Below the pieces are notes generated by a model, which did not search any database, had not been told where the DNA came from, and saw only the letters and a list, made by a program, of their open reading frames with translations. Made by a program: the position numbers and the translations under genes. Positions 29,101-37,743 of a stretch of DNA of 43,976 nt are shown one piece after another. The stretch's first letter is position 1; each line of letters starts with the position of its first letter. The DNA comes from Candidatus Paracaedibacter symbiosus (GTDB lineage: Bacteria > Pseudomonadota > Alphaproteobacteria > Paracaedibacterales > Paracaedibacteraceae): NCBI RefSeq assembly GCF_000757605.1, contig NZ_JQAK01000001.1:568676-612651 (forward strand), read 5' to 3'.

Positions 29101-29214
29101 TTGCTGGGTGGCCTCAGCCTTGGCACATTATTCACTCTCTTCCTCCTCCCAACCCTTTGTTATGTGATTAAGTCCTTGGTGGAGAAACAACCATCAACAT
29201 GGGAAGAGAAATAA
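26164..29214 (+). CDS. RND family multidrug efflux pump subunit
   Basis: This 1016-residue pump has the duplicated RND layout: a transmembrane helix at the N-terminus, a large periplasmic domain, helices 2-6, then the second half repeated. The proton-relay acidic pair is present in GLVVDDAIVVLENISRH (TM4). Typical HAE-1 motifs include the N-terminal FINHPVTSVILNGMIALIG and REYPTITFPTITV. The substrate cannot be read from sequence. It is co-transcribed with the adaptor and ends 13 bases before the stop of sdhB on the other strand. Confidence 0.95.
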   Translation: MNLTTYFINHPVTSVILNGMIALIGALCFHLLSVREYPTITFPTITVRAIYPNASAELVETAVTNILEDNLAGVAGLDSITSSSNQGSCFVEMHFEIGTSMDQAMISVRDAVGLARGQLPQQVKDPVIERKTKSDGPPFIVIALESTAMDFGALTHFANLNLRNTFRSLKGVASCEVWGQPYTYKVSLDPKRLYSFGVNVDEIFNAISRSSLSLPVGKFQNETPATLNADLKTVTDYENILIREKDFNNVHKKQHPIFLKSVANISLTTNDEQFRVRINGKPGLCLAINKTSDANPLDISSLVQSQIKELQQNLPPELKVHIITDQTDFVRASLKNIQSSIIEAIIFVLAIVFLFLRSIRATLIPLVTIPISLVGSLLFLTLFGFSINIITLLAMVLAVGLVVDDAIVVLENISRHIEAGTPPLEAAIKGAREIGFAIVAMTLTLTSVYAPIAFIEGAIGQLFIEFAVALAGSVLISGIVALTLSPLMCATILKPQQHHFLPQIDYFFDRLIETYSTILTFILKRQKVVLSATAAAIGASFLLANLLPREMAPKEDRALIGVYVPPIPGKNITAMEQKLIPIETMIKSTPEAAGYLSFMGDWGGSVVLHLKPKAERHRSAAEIVDSFRREASATPSTDVWPWSWDSGLPGLDNDFGGGELAIVVSTTDTYRDLFKNVETARKKIEDTKLFDSVRHDLKLDFLSYTIDLDTNALSKLNLTQQQIAKTIEVFFSGDQSLTFSKDGILYPVSLEGSSNPWTLNELYVTNPSSQRISLGSVATMLPDTQPKELKHFNQMRSTTLNVDLPVGIKIESAMPKLLKSLTENLPQSYKKSWIGAAKMYNESTSTMTILFLLAVVFIFAILAIQFENFVDPLVVLLTVPLACSGALGVVWAVEQSMNIYVQVGLITLVGLITKHGILIVEFTNQLRTQGIPLIDAVRQAAKLRLRPILMTSGAMIFGIIPLVLSNDAGSESRRAIGAVLLGGLSLGTLFTLFLLPTLCYVIKSLVEKQPSTWEEK

Positions 29215-29227
29215 TGAACATTTCACT

Positions 29228-30007
29228 CTACCCCTTCCGTTCGACCATTTTTTGTTTGATCGCGCCAATGGCTTTGGCAGGGTTGAGACCTTTGGGGCAA
29301 GTGTTAGTACAATTCATGATGGTGTGGCAACGATAGAGCTTGAAGGGATCTTCTAAATCATCCAGTCGTTCGCCTGTGTGATCATCCCGACTATCAGCAA
29401 TCCAACGATAAGATTGCAGCAATGTTGCTGGGCCCAAATATTTCTCGCCATTCCACCAATAGCTTGGACAGCTGGTTGTGCAGGAAAAACACAAAATGCA
29501 TTCCCACAAACCGTCGAGTTTGGCACGTTCTTCTTCGCTTTGAAGGCGTTCACGTTCTGGTGCGGGAGTGTCGTTTTGCAGCCATGGCTTAATCGACGTA
29601 TATTGGGCATAAGCGATTTTGAGATCGGGAATTAAGTCTTTAATAACAGACATATGGGGCAATGGATTGATTTTAATCGTGCCTTTCACCTCTGCGATTG
29701 GTTTGGTGCAGGCAAGAGTATTGGTGCCATCAATATTCATTGCACAACTGCCGCAAATTCCTTCGCGGCAAGACCGACGGAAGGCGAGCGTTGTATCCAC
29801 TTCGTTTTTGATTTTAATTAGCGCATCCAAAACCATTGGACCGCAATGATCCAGGTCGATGTCATAGGTATCATAACGCGGATTTGCATCAGGGGTGGCA
29901 TCCCAGCGATAAACTTGGAATTGTTTGACGTTCTTTGCATCTTTAGCAGCAGGGTAATGTTTACCATCCAAGACACGGGATTTTGCGGGCAATCTAAATT
30001 CAGCCAT
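29228..30007 (-). CDS. sdhB: succinate dehydrogenase iron-sulfur subunit
   Basis: This 259-residue subunit of complex II carries all three clusters: [2Fe-2S] in CREGICGSC with a distal Cys, [4Fe-4S] in [12 protein letters not shown], and [3Fe-4S] in [17 protein letters not shown]. It passes electrons from SdhA flavin to quinone at the inner membrane. It is the last gene of the sdhCDAB operon, 15 bases after sdhA, with AGGA upstream of the ATG. Confidence 0.98.
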   Translation of the reverse strand: MAEFRLPAKSRVLDGKHYPAAKDAKNVKQFQVYRWDATPDANPRYDTYDIDLDHCGPMVLDALIKIKNEVDTTLAFRRSCREGICGSCAMNIDGTNTLACTKPIAEVKGTIKINPLPHMSVIKDLIPDLKIAYAQYTSIKPWLQNDTPAPERERLQSEEERAKLDGLWECILCFSCTTSCPSYWWNGEKYLGPATLLQSYRWIADSRDDHTGERLDDLEDPFKLYRCHTIMNCTNTCPKGLNPAKAIGAIKQKMVERKG

Positions 30008-30022
30008 TTGCGAACAATTCCT

Positions 30023-31807
30023 TTAGTAAACACGTTTTGCTGGGGGAATGGGATCAATCTCATTCGTAAGAGTGTGGAGAGTGACCGGACGGTCATCTAA
30101 CTTAACATTTTGATCATTTTCCAACCAACTTAGTGTGTGCTTCATCCAATTTTGATCATCGCGCTCTGGATAGTCTTCCCGCGCATGGGCTCCGCGGCTT
30201 TCTTGGCGGTTTAAGGCCGATGCCAATGTTACCGTTGACTGAGCCAGAAGATTATCAAGTTCCAACGCTTCCATCAGGTCCGTATTCCAAATTAAAGATC
30301 GGTCATTTATTTCTAGTTTAGCCATTTGATCCTTAATATTTTGTAACTCGCGGGTTCCTTCACTCAACAATTTTTCGTCACGGAAGACAGCACAGTGCTT
30401 TTGCATTGCTCGTTGCATGCCCAGCCGAATGGCCCCTGCTTTTTGATCGCCGTTGGCTTGGCGAATTTTATCCAAACGTTCCAGCGCTTTATCCTCTAAA
30501 CCTTCAGGCAAAGTATCATGGGGCCTATTAGGTTCAATTAACTCTTTAGCTCTAAGAGCAGCAGCTCTGCCAAAAACAATCAAATCCAACAGCGAGTTTG
30601 TTCCTAAACGATTAGCACCGTGCACAGAAACACAAGCAGCTTCTCCAATCGCCATCAAGCCCGGCACAATTGTCCCCTTTCCATCTTTCATTACTTCCGC
30701 ATGATAGTTGGTTGGAATCCCTCCCATATTATAATGCACTGTCGGCAATACCGGAATCGGATCACGCGTCACATCAACACCAGCAAAAATTTTAGCGGTC
30801 TCAGAAATGCCCGGCAATCTTTCATGCAATACTTGGGGATCAAGATGTTCTAAATGAAGGAAAATATGATCCTTATGAGGGCCTACTCCTCTTCCTTCCA
30901 AAATTTCCACCGTCATCGCCCGACTCACCACATCACGTGAGGCCAAATCCTTAGCATTTGGCGCATAACGTTCCATAAATCGTTCGCCTGCACTGTTCGT
31001 AAGGTAACCACCTTCACCACGCGCGCCTTCAGTAATCAGGCAACCGGAACCATAAATACCTGTGGGGTGAAACTGAATAAATTCCATATCTTGAAGCGGC
31101 AAACTAGCACGCAACACCATTGCATTGCCATCACCAGTACAGGTATGGGCGGAAGTACAGGAAAAATACGCTCGGCCATATCCACCTGTTGCCAACACAA
31201 CAGTGTGCGCTTGAAAACGATGAATTGTCCCCTCTTCCAGGTTCCAAGCAATAACACCACGGCAACGGCCCTCTGAATCCATCATTAAATCCAGGGCAAA
31301 ATACTCAACAAAAAATTCTGCTTCGTGCTTTAAACATTGTTGATAAAGCGTATGAAGAATCGCATGTCCAGTGCGATCAGCCGCGGCACAAGCACGCTTA
31401 GCCATTGCCTCACCTTTGCGAACTGTATGCCCACCGAAAGGACGTTGATAAATTTTTCCTTCCGGTGTACGTGAAAAAGGAACGCCAAAATGTTCCAACT
31501 CTACCACCGCTGGAATCGCATTGCGGCACATATATTCGATGGCATCTTGATCACCCAACCAATCAGAGCCCTTGATAGTATCGTAAAAATGATACCGCCA
31601 GTCATCGCCATCACTCATGTTATTAAGGGCAGCACCAATCCCTCCTTGCGCAGCAACAGTGTGGCTACGCGTTGGGAAAACCTTTGTCACACAGGCCGTC
31701 TTTAACCCTGCAGCTGACATACCTAAGGTTGCCCGCAAGCCAGCCCCGCCAGCACCAACAACAACGACATCAAATTTATGATCGATAATTTTATAAGAGT
31801 CTGCCAT
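30023..31807 (-). CDS. sdhA: succinate dehydrogenase flavoprotein subunit
   Basis: This 594-residue catalytic subunit oxidises succinate to fumarate. The dinucleotide fold [12 protein letters not shown] is at the N-terminus, and the His that covalently binds FAD is in [13 protein letters not shown]. The substrate site blocks [18 protein letters not shown] and [13 protein letters not shown] are intact. The ATG at 31807 shares a base with the sdhD stop (TGATG). A GTG one codon earlier is also possible. Confidence 0.98.
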   Translation of the reverse strand: MADSYKIIDHKFDVVVVGAGGAGLRATLGMSAAGLKTACVTKVFPTRSHTVAAQGGIGAALNNMSDGDDWRYHFYDTIKGSDWLGDQDAIEYMCRNAIPAVVELEHFGVPFSRTPEGKIYQRPFGGHTVRKGEAMAKRACAAADRTGHAILHTLYQQCLKHEAEFFVEYFALDLMMDSEGRCRGVIAWNLEEGTIHRFQAHTVVLATGGYGRAYFSCTSAHTCTGDGNAMVLRASLPLQDMEFIQFHPTGIYGSGCLITEGARGEGGYLTNSAGERFMERYAPNAKDLASRDVVSRAMTVEILEGRGVGPHKDHIFLHLEHLDPQVLHERLPGISETAKIFAGVDVTRDPIPVLPTVHYNMGGIPTNYHAEVMKDGKGTIVPGLMAIGEAACVSVHGANRLGTNSLLDLIVFGRAAALRAKELIEPNRPHDTLPEGLEDKALERLDKIRQANGDQKAGAIRLGMQRAMQKHCAVFRDEKLLSEGTRELQNIKDQMAKLEINDRSLIWNTDLMEALELDNLLAQSTVTLASALNRQESRGAHAREDYPERDDQNWMKHTLSWLENDQNVKLDDRPVTLHTLTNEIDPIPPAKRVY

Positions 31808-32202
31808 CACTTGCTACCTAAGAATGCAATTTTAATCAAGAAAAAGAGAGATAATACAGGAATGGAAATCATCAAAAATTTCAGGATTAACAAGCTTGCA
31901 TAGCGCCAAAAAGCCGCATGAACATAATCTTCGATAATCACCTGAATCCCCAAAACTGCATGGAAGGTTACAGCTGAGATAAATAAAAACATCCCAGATG
32001 CTGTCCAAGGATTGGCCAGCCAAGTAACCACATCAGCATAAGAATCGTCACCATGATAAGAAAGGCTGCACACTAGCCACAGCCCCAAAACAATAAGGGC
32101 AACTGCAGAGATTCTTTGGTAAACCCAATGGTTAACACCATCGTGAGCTGAGCCTAGACCTTTTACCTTCGCCAATGGCGTTTGAAAATCTCTTTGTGTC
32201 AT
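31807..32202 (-). CDS. sdhD: succinate dehydrogenase membrane anchor subunit SdhD
   Basis: This 131-residue protein has three transmembrane helices. The first is preceded by [18 protein letters not shown], the alphaproteobacterial SdhD N-terminal signature. The heme-ligand His is expected in [15 protein letters not shown] of helix 2. With SdhC it binds heme b and ubiquinone. Its ATG overlaps the sdhC stop (ATGA). Confidence 0.94.
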   Translation of the reverse strand: MTQRDFQTPLAKVKGLGSAHDGVNHWVYQRISAVALIVLGLWLVCSLSYHGDDSYADVVTWLANPWTASGMFLFISAVTFHAVLGIQVIIEDYVHAAFWRYASLLILKFLMISIPVLSLFFLIKIAFLGSK

Positions 32203-32582
32203 TTAATACTCATCCATGTTAGTAAGGTCAGCAACACAGCAGCAATCACAACTGTCCATCCTGTTACGTGTACCGCGCGGAGTGAAAAGCCATATCCTAA
32301 ATCCCAAGCCAAGTGGCGAATTCCATTAGCAAAATGATAATAAAATCCTAAAAGACACAGCCCTAATACAAGTTGACCGAACCAGCTTTTGAAGAAGATA
32401 ATTGCTTCAGCAAAAGAGTCAGCTCCCATGGCAATAGCCCCTAGCCAATAAAGAAAGAAGAAGATGCCCAGAGACAGACCTATCCCCGTCACCCGATGGG
32501 TAATTGACAGAACTGAGGTAATTTGTGGTTTATAGACTTGTAAATGCGGCGAAAGAGGACGAAGGTTTGGCTGTGATGACAT
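32199..32582 (-). CDS. sdhC: succinate dehydrogenase cytochrome b556 subunit SdhC
   Basis: This 127-residue subunit has three helices. RPLSPHLQVYKPQIT and SITHRVTGIGLSLG form the family signature at the N-terminus and first helix. The heme-ligand His is in FYYHFANGIRHLAWD. It is the first gene of sdhCDAB. A 13-bp perfect palindrome begins one base upstream of the ATG, and there is no normal ribosome site. Confidence 0.95.
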   Translation of the reverse strand: MSSQPNLRPLSPHLQVYKPQITSVLSITHRVTGIGLSLGIFFFLYWLGAIAMGADSFAEAIIFFKSWFGQLVLGLCLLGFYYHFANGIRHLAWDLGYGFSLRAVHVTGWTVVIAAVLLTLLTWMSIK

Positions 32583-32621
32583 TAAACTAATTAAAATTAA
32601 TGAATAACTTTAATTAGTTTA
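32583..32621. promoter_or_regulatory. perfect 13-bp inverted repeat upstream of sdhC (probable operator)
   Basis: TAAACTAATTAAA (32583-32595) and TTTAATTAGTTTA (32609-32621) are exact reverse complements separated by 13 bases. The near arm ends right before the sdhC start. The far arm overlaps a putative -10. The arrangement suits a dimeric regulator. Confidence 0.55.
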
Positions 32622-32647
32622 TAACGTCCCCCCCAAAAGGTCAACAA
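32618..32647 (-). promoter_or_regulatory. putative sdh promoter
   Basis: On the minus strand TATAAA (32618-32623) is preceded by TTGACC (32639-32644, spacer 15) or TTGTTG (32642-32647, spacer 18). Transcription would start inside the palindrome. Neither pairing is ideal. Confidence 0.35.
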
Positions 32648-32708
32648 CCATCGAGAGAGATTTCGAGCTCAACGCATAAAGAGTGTTGCTTGTTGTCGGA
32701 CCCTCACC

Positions 32709-34400
32709 CTACTTTCCTGAGTATTGCTCTGTTAGCTCTTGGGCGCGGGCTTCCTCGATCTTGTCAAACAATCGGAACGGTGCCTGCAATTGGTGATCTT
32801 TGGCAAAATAGCTAAAATTAACACTTGCGGCGAAGGGTGTTTGGGCTAACTGATCTGCTGCTGGGTCATTAAGTAATGTGAGAATCTTTGCTGCTGCTTC
32901 TGGAATAAAGGGATAGCTAGTAACCGCAAAAACCCGCAGCAAATGCAAGCAATGGATGAGGCTAATCATCGCGCTCGTCGGATCTGTCTTCGTCACCGTC
33001 CATGGTTCTTTGGTCGTGATGTATTCATTTCCCAACACCCAAAGGGATCGTAAAGTTTGCGCCGCTTGACGGAATTTCATCTGTTTCAGATGCTCTCCCA
33101 ATTCGCTGACATGTGCCTCTACATTTTGCAACAAAGCTTGATCCACTTGCTCTGGCTGCAATTGCAGGGGCACTAAACCTTGATAATATTTTTGGAAAAG
33201 TGACAAAGTACGGTTGGCAAAATTTCCGAGAATATCAGCCAAATCCTTATTAACGACCGAAGCAAATAGGCTAAAAGAAAAATCAGAATCTGATGTTTCC
33301 GGACAGTTAGCCAACAAATAATAGCGCCAATAATCAGCGGGGTACAAATCCAGCGCCACATCGGTAAAAATACCACGCTTTTGACTGGTAGAAAACTTAC
33401 CTTTATCATAAGTTAACCAGTGGAAGCCTTTGATATAATTAACTTGTTTGAATCCCATATCCGCGGCAAATAAGACGGCTGGCCAGAAAATCGCATGAAA
33501 CGGCACATTATCTTTGGCCATAAACTCAGTGTATTGCACGTCCTGATTGGCCATCCACCACTCTTTCCACTGATCTGGCTTATCTGTTGTCGCTGCCCAA
33601 TCTTGAGTCATACTAATATAACCATTGGGGGCATCAAACCAAACGTAAAATACCTTTTCCTCATACCCTTCTTTAGGAACAGGAACCCCCCACTTCAAGT
33701 CGCGCGTAATACAACGCGGTTGCAAGCCTTCATTCAGCCATTTCTTGGCAATGCCCTTCACCACATCAGGCCATTGGAGTTGATCCGACACCCAGTCTTT
33801 CAATTGATCTTCAAGCTTACTTAAATCTAAAAAGATATGTTTGGTTGCTGTCAGCTCGATATTTTTGCTGCCGCTAATGCTTGAGTAAGGATCAAGCAGA
33901 TCTTCGGGATCTAATAAAGTGCCGCAGCCATCACACTGATCGCCTCTTGCCTTTTGATAGCCACAATGGGGGCAGGTTCCCTCCACATAGCGATCAGGCA
34001 AGAAACGCTTATCATCAAAAGAATAATATTGACGAATTTCCTTTTCCTCAGCAAAACCATTTTTCTCTAAATGCGAGAAAATATCCCTCGTTAATTGATG
34101 ATTTGAAGGAGCAGAACTCCGACCAAAATAATCAAATTGAATCCCAAAACGCTCGTAGATTCCCTTTTGCACCTCAAACATTTCGCAGCAATATTGCTCA
34201 ATCGGTTTACCCGCCTCTGCTGCCGCAATTTCAGCTGGCGTTCCGTGTTCATCTGTTCCGCAGATATATAATACATCTTTACCATCTTGACGCAAAAACT
34301 TGGCATACACATCAGCTGGCAAAATTGATCCAATCAAGTTCCCCAAATGTTTAATGCCATTAATATAGGGAAGCGCACTGGTGATTAAATAACGTGTCAT
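32709..34400 (-). CDS. metG: methionyl-tRNA synthetase
   Basis: This 563-residue class I synthetase has HLGN as the HIGH motif in PYINGIKHLGNLIGS and KFSTSQKRG as the KMSKS-equivalent. Two zinc-binding knuckles are visible in CPHCGYQKARGDQCDGCG. It lacks the C-terminal EMAPII-type tRNA-binding domain of the E. coli enzyme. The start at 34400 (MTRYLITSALPYING) fits the family; an ATG four codons earlier is possible. It is divergent from the SDR gene. Confidence 0.96.
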   Translation of the reverse strand: MTRYLITSALPYINGIKHLGNLIGSILPADVYAKFLRQDGKDVLYICGTDEHGTPAEIAAAEAGKPIEQYCCEMFEVQKGIYERFGIQFDYFGRSSAPSNHQLTRDIFSHLEKNGFAEEKEIRQYYSFDDKRFLPDRYVEGTCPHCGYQKARGDQCDGCGTLLDPEDLLDPYSSISGSKNIELTATKHIFLDLSKLEDQLKDWVSDQLQWPDVVKGIAKKWLNEGLQPRCITRDLKWGVPVPKEGYEEKVFYVWFDAPNGYISMTQDWAATTDKPDQWKEWWMANQDVQYTEFMAKDNVPFHAIFWPAVLFAADMGFKQVNYIKGFHWLTYDKGKFSTSQKRGIFTDVALDLYPADYWRYYLLANCPETSDSDFSFSLFASVVNKDLADILGNFANRTLSLFQKYYQGLVPLQLQPEQVDQALLQNVEAHVSELGEHLKQMKFRQAAQTLRSLWVLGNEYITTKEPWTVTKTDPTSAMISLIHCLHLLRVFAVTSYPFIPEAAAKILTLLNDPAADQLAQTPFAASVNFSYFAKDHQLQAPFRLFDKIEEARAQELTEQYSGK

Positions 34401-34510
34401 TTGTTCTTTCATATCTTTTTTAAAAACTTACACCCACCATAACTTTAAGAGAAAATTAGGGCAACAAACTTATATTATAGTGAGGTAGTTTTTAAAAGGA
34501 GTCTTAAAAG

Positions 34511-35305
34511 ATGGATTTGCACTTAACTGATAAAACAGCTCTTGTGACAGGATCAACAGCGGGAATTGGCCTTGCTATCGCCAAAAGTCTTGCCACTGAA
34601 GGAGCCTCTGTTTATGTCAATGGCCGCACCCATGAGCGTGTGACCACTGCCATTCACCAAATACGACAGCATTGCCCTCGGGCTATTCTCTTTCCTTTTG
34701 TCGCCGACCTCAGTCAGGCAGAGGAAGTTAGAAAAGTTGAGTCTCAAGTGCAAAACATTGATATTCTCGTCAACAATCTTGGTTACTATGAACCCAAAGA
34801 ATTTGGCGATATCACTGATGACGATTGGCTAAAAATGTTTAACGTTAATGTCATGAGTGGCGTCCGTTTGAGCCGTTATTATCTCCCCAAAATGCTGGCT
34901 CAAAATTGGGGACGCCTCATTTTTATTTCGAGTGAATCAGCTATCGCCATTCCTGGTGAAATGATCCATTACGGCATGTCAAAAACAGCCCAACTTGCTA
35001 TTTCACGGGGACTTGCTCAACTCACCACTGGCACCAATGTCACGGTGAATAGCATCCTCCCCGGCCCCACTCGGTCTGAAGGCGTTGAACAATTCCTTGC
35101 CAATATTGCCATTCAACAAAATAAAACAGTCGCTCAAATTGAGACTGAATTCTTTAAAAATGTCCGTCCGAACTCTTTGATTAACCGTTTTATCAGTGTG
35201 GATGAGGTTGCCAATCTCGTAACCTATATTGCAAGTCCCTTAGCCGCAGCCACCAATGGAGCAGCACTTCGTGTTGAAGGAGGTTTAGTGAATTCGGTGT
35301 TTTAA
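34511..35305 (+). CDS. short-chain dehydrogenase/reductase
   Basis: This 264-residue classical SDR has the cofactor motif TGSTAGIG at residues 13-20, NNLG, catalytic Ser in ISSESA and the YGMSK pair (Tyr-x3-Lys). The presence of NGRT after the second strand fits NADP(H). The substrate is unknown. AAGGAG lies upstream of the ATG at normal spacing. It is transcribed away from metG. Confidence 0.93.
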   Translation: MDLHLTDKTALVTGSTAGIGLAIAKSLATEGASVYVNGRTHERVTTAIHQIRQHCPRAILFPFVADLSQAEEVRKVESQVQNIDILVNNLGYYEPKEFGDITDDDWLKMFNVNVMSGVRLSRYYLPKMLAQNWGRLIFISSESAIAIPGEMIHYGMSKTAQLAISRGLAQLTTGTNVTVNSILPGPTRSEGVEQFLANIAIQQNKTVAQIETEFFKNVRPNSLINRFISVDEVANLVTYIASPLAAATNGAALRVEGGLVNSVF

Positions 35306-35425
35306 ACAAGGGCGAGATAGGGGAAGATATTTCATTTTCGCAAGTGGGGCAATGTCCCCCGCCCAAAAAGAGCATAAGCTATAAGGGGCGGATAAACACA
35401 ATAACCACAAATTGATAGGACAGAT

Positions 35426-35455
35426 TTAAACACTCAACAGCTTCTTAGTGTTTAA
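35426..35455. terminator. hairpin between the SDR gene and the trpR-like gene
   Basis: TTAAACACT (35426-35434) pairs with AGTGTTTAA (35447-35455). Without a strong T-run it may be either a terminator for the SDR gene or part of the regulatory region that follows. Confidence 0.35.
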
Positions 35456-35473
35456 GTTTGTCAATTTCTTTTA

Positions 35474-35503
35474 TTGACACAAATGGTTTATTTGAACTAT
35501 TGT
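35474..35503 (+). promoter_or_regulatory. putative promoter of the trpR-like/importer operon
   Basis: A consensus -35 TTGACA (35474-35479) is followed after 18 bases by TATTGT (35498-35503). The -35 also lies in an inverted pair, TGTCAAT (35459-35465) and ATTGACA (35473-35479). The start codon of the regulator is 36 bases after the -10. Confidence 0.45.
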
Positions 35504-35516
35504 ACTATCACAGTAC
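35502..35516. promoter_or_regulatory. operator-like palindrome GTACT-N5-AGTAC
   Basis: GTACT (35502-35506) and AGTAC (35512-35516) flank ATCAC, overlapping the -10 and likely start of transcription. The E. coli TrpR operator half-site also begins GTACTAG, and the downstream gene is a TrpR relative, so self-repression is plausible. Confidence 0.45.
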
Positions 35517-35538
35517 TACAACAAGACAAAGAAACTGC

Positions 35539-35847
35539 ATGGAAGACGATCATCATCACATAAAGCCAATTGAATTGGCCGAGGCGTTATTTCTGCTGGA
35601 GACAGAAGATGAAGTACATCGCTTCTTAAAAGATCTTTGTACCCCCCAAGAAATAATAGCCTTGAAGGAACGGTGGCGAGTTTGCCAGTACCTTGAGGCT
35701 GGAAACTTATCCTACCGCGACATTCACCGCCTGACAGGGGCAAGTCTCACTACCATTGGTCGTGTGGCGCGCTTTTTAAAGGAAGAGCCCTATCAAGGGT
35801 ACCGCCTTGTCTTAAATAGGATAAATAAGAAAAATGGAACTAGCTAA
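35539..35847 (+). CDS. TrpR-like (YerC/YecD) transcriptional repressor
   Basis: This small all-helical regulator has 102 residues. The core CTPQEIIALKERWRVCQYLE, followed by GNLSYRDIHRLTGASLTTIGR, matches the TrpR superfamily, including the helix-turn-helix and the GAS-TTI recognition turn. Its start (ATG 35539) is chosen because the longer frame from 35458 would read through the promoter. It is directly followed by a TrpX-type ABC importer operon, with its end overlapping the next frame. This suggests it senses tryptophan or a related amino acid and controls uptake. Many YerC proteins have no known ligand, so that is inference. Confidence 0.85.
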   Translation: MEDDHHHIKPIELAEALFLLETEDEVHRFLKDLCTPQEIIALKERWRVCQYLEAGNLSYRDIHRLTGASLTTIGRVARFLKEEPYQGYRLVLNRINKKNGTS

Positions 35848-35902
35848 ATTAATCTCAATTATGAACGTCGTTGGATCTGTGCGTCTAACTTCTACAAAAA
35901 AA

Positions 35903-36886
35903 ATGAATTTGCAGAAGGTATTTATACAGGGTCTAATATTTATTGCCACTTCAGCGCAATCTGCCACTATTCAACCTCCTCACAAAGTGTATATCAGTAA
36001 AATTGCGGATCACCCTGCCCTAGATGCTACCACCAATGGAATCGTCGCTGCCTTAGAAATAAAAGGGTATAAACAAGGCAAAAATTTGGACTTGCGAATC
36101 GAATCAGCCCAAGGAAATCCAGCTCTCGCTCAACAGATTGCTGCCAAATATAGTAATCAAAATCCTGCTGTAGTTGTGGGTGTGGGGACGGTCACTGCGC
36201 AAAGCTTTGCTAAACATGCAGCTTCTAAAAAGGTAAAATTAGTTTTTAGTTCCATCACAGACCCACTAAAATCTGGTCTTGTCCAAACCATTACGGCACC
36301 CAACAATAATACTTCTGGCGTTTCCAACTATATTGATCTACTGCCTCAGCTTGAGTTGTTTAAAAAACTGCAACCATCGCTGAAAAAGCTTGGTTTTCTC
36401 TATAACCCTGGAGAGGCAAACTCCGTTATCTTAAAAGAAAAACTGGAAGAACTTTGCCCTCAATTAGACTTGATTCTCATTTGTCAGGCCGTTAACAAAA
36501 CCGCCGATGTAGCCCAAAATGCAACGAAGCTTGCCCAAAATTCGCAGGCAATCTTCATCAGCAATGATAGCACAGCTCTTAGCAGCCTTCAAAGCGTCAT
36601 CAAAGCTGCAACTCGCGCCAAAATCCCAGTGTATGTGAGCGATACAGATGCCGTTGCCCTGGGAGCGGTCGCGGCTCTTGGGCCAAATCAATACGAGATA
36701 GGATTGCAAACTGGTTATATGATCGCGCGCCTCCTTAATGGCGGTGATATAGCCGTAGAACAGATTGAACTTCCCCACAAAACCGATCTTTACCTCAACG
36801 TGGACGCTGCTGCCAGAATTGGTATTATAATTCCTGAAGAGCTCACTAAATTAGCCACCAAAGTGATCGGGGGAGCAAACTCATGA
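35903..36886 (+). CDS. ABC transporter substrate-binding protein, TrpX family
   Basis: This 327-residue periplasmic protein has signal MNLQKVFIQGLIFIATSAQSA. The mature part matches the ABC_sub_bind family (PF04392): VYISKIADHPALDATTNGI, VGVGTVTAQSF, SSITDPLKSGLV and the C-terminal LNVDAAARIGIIIPEEL. Members bind tryptophan, tyrosine or related compounds. An upstream ATG at 35834 overlaps the regulator and is an alternative start. Its stop overlaps the next ATG (ATGA at 36883). Confidence 0.88.
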   Translation: MNLQKVFIQGLIFIATSAQSATIQPPHKVYISKIADHPALDATTNGIVAALEIKGYKQGKNLDLRIESAQGNPALAQQIAAKYSNQNPAVVVGVGTVTAQSFAKHAASKKVKLVFSSITDPLKSGLVQTITAPNNNTSGVSNYIDLLPQLELFKKLQPSLKKLGFLYNPGEANSVILKEKLEELCPQLDLILICQAVNKTADVAQNATKLAQNSQAIFISNDSTALSSLQSVIKAATRAKIPVYVSDTDAVALGAVAALGPNQYEIGLQTGYMIARLLNGGDIAVEQIELPHKTDLYLNVDAAARIGIIIPEELTKLATKVIGGANS

Positions 36887-37743
36887 GCGGCGCTGAATTC
36901 CTCACCAGTCTAGAAATCGGCCTGATTTACGGCGTTGTTGCCGTGGGCATTTTCCTTACTTTCAGGATTATTGATTTTCCCGATCTCACCTGTGATGGCA
37001 GCTTTACTTGTGGGGCTGCCACCGCTGCGGTAGCGTTGAAGGCGAGCCTCTCTCCTCTCACTTCCTTGCTATTAGCCGCAAGTGCTGGGGGTCTTGCCGG
37101 TCTTGCTACTGGTATTTTATATGTTAAGTTCAAAGTGACGAACTTGTTATCCGGCATTCTGGTTGCCTTTATGCTCTATTCCCTTAATCTCAAGATAATG
37201 GGCGGTATTCCCAATATTACGTTGATGAACGAGGGGACCTTGTTCGTGGGATCAAATGCCCTCATGCTGTTGATCGCTATTAGCCTGGGAATAGGGAGCC
37301 TGCTAAGCTATTTGTTGGCAACGGATTTTGGGTTAGCATTACGCAGTATTGGTCAAAACCAACAACTCGCTAAGGTGATGGGGGTTCGCCTCGCGAGTTT
37401 TACCGTCGCTGGCCTTACCTTAAGCAATGCGTTGATTGGGTTGGGGGGTGGTCTTTATTGCCAACACCAAAGCTTTAGTGATGTATCTTTGGGGATTGGC
37501 ACCGTTATTATTGGCTTGGCTGCCGTGATGATTGGAGAAAAATTGCTGCCATTCCGCTCGCTTTGGTTAAATGTATTCGCCTGCTTTTTAGGATCAATTG
37601 TCTACCGTCTGCTGATTGCTTTAGCCCTTCACAGTGAATGGTTGGGATTGGAAACGTCTGACTTAAACTTAATCACTGGCCTGGCTATCCTCGCCATTAT
37701 GGTATTGCCACAGCTAAAAGGAAAAAGCACATGCTCTGCCTAA
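36883..37743 (+). CDS. ABC transporter permease, TrpY-like
   Basis: This 286-residue permease has eight to nine transmembrane helices. It belongs to the branched-chain-like permease group that goes with TrpX binding proteins: GLIYGVVAVGIFLTFRIIDF and DLTCDGSFTCGAA near the N-terminus, then LRSIGQNQQLAKVMGV. It forms the membrane channel. It overlaps the binding protein by four bases and the ATPase gene by 13. Confidence 0.9.
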   Translation: MSGAEFLTSLEIGLIYGVVAVGIFLTFRIIDFPDLTCDGSFTCGAATAAVALKASLSPLTSLLLAASAGGLAGLATGILYVKFKVTNLLSGILVAFMLYSLNLKIMGGIPNITLMNEGTLFVGSNALMLLIAISLGIGSLLSYLLATDFGLALRSIGQNQQLAKVMGVRLASFTVAGLTLSNALIGLGGGLYCQHQSFSDVSLGIGTVIIGLAAVMIGEKLLPFRSLWLNVFACFLGSIVYRLLIALALHSEWLGLETSDLNLITGLAILAIMVLPQLKGKSTCSA

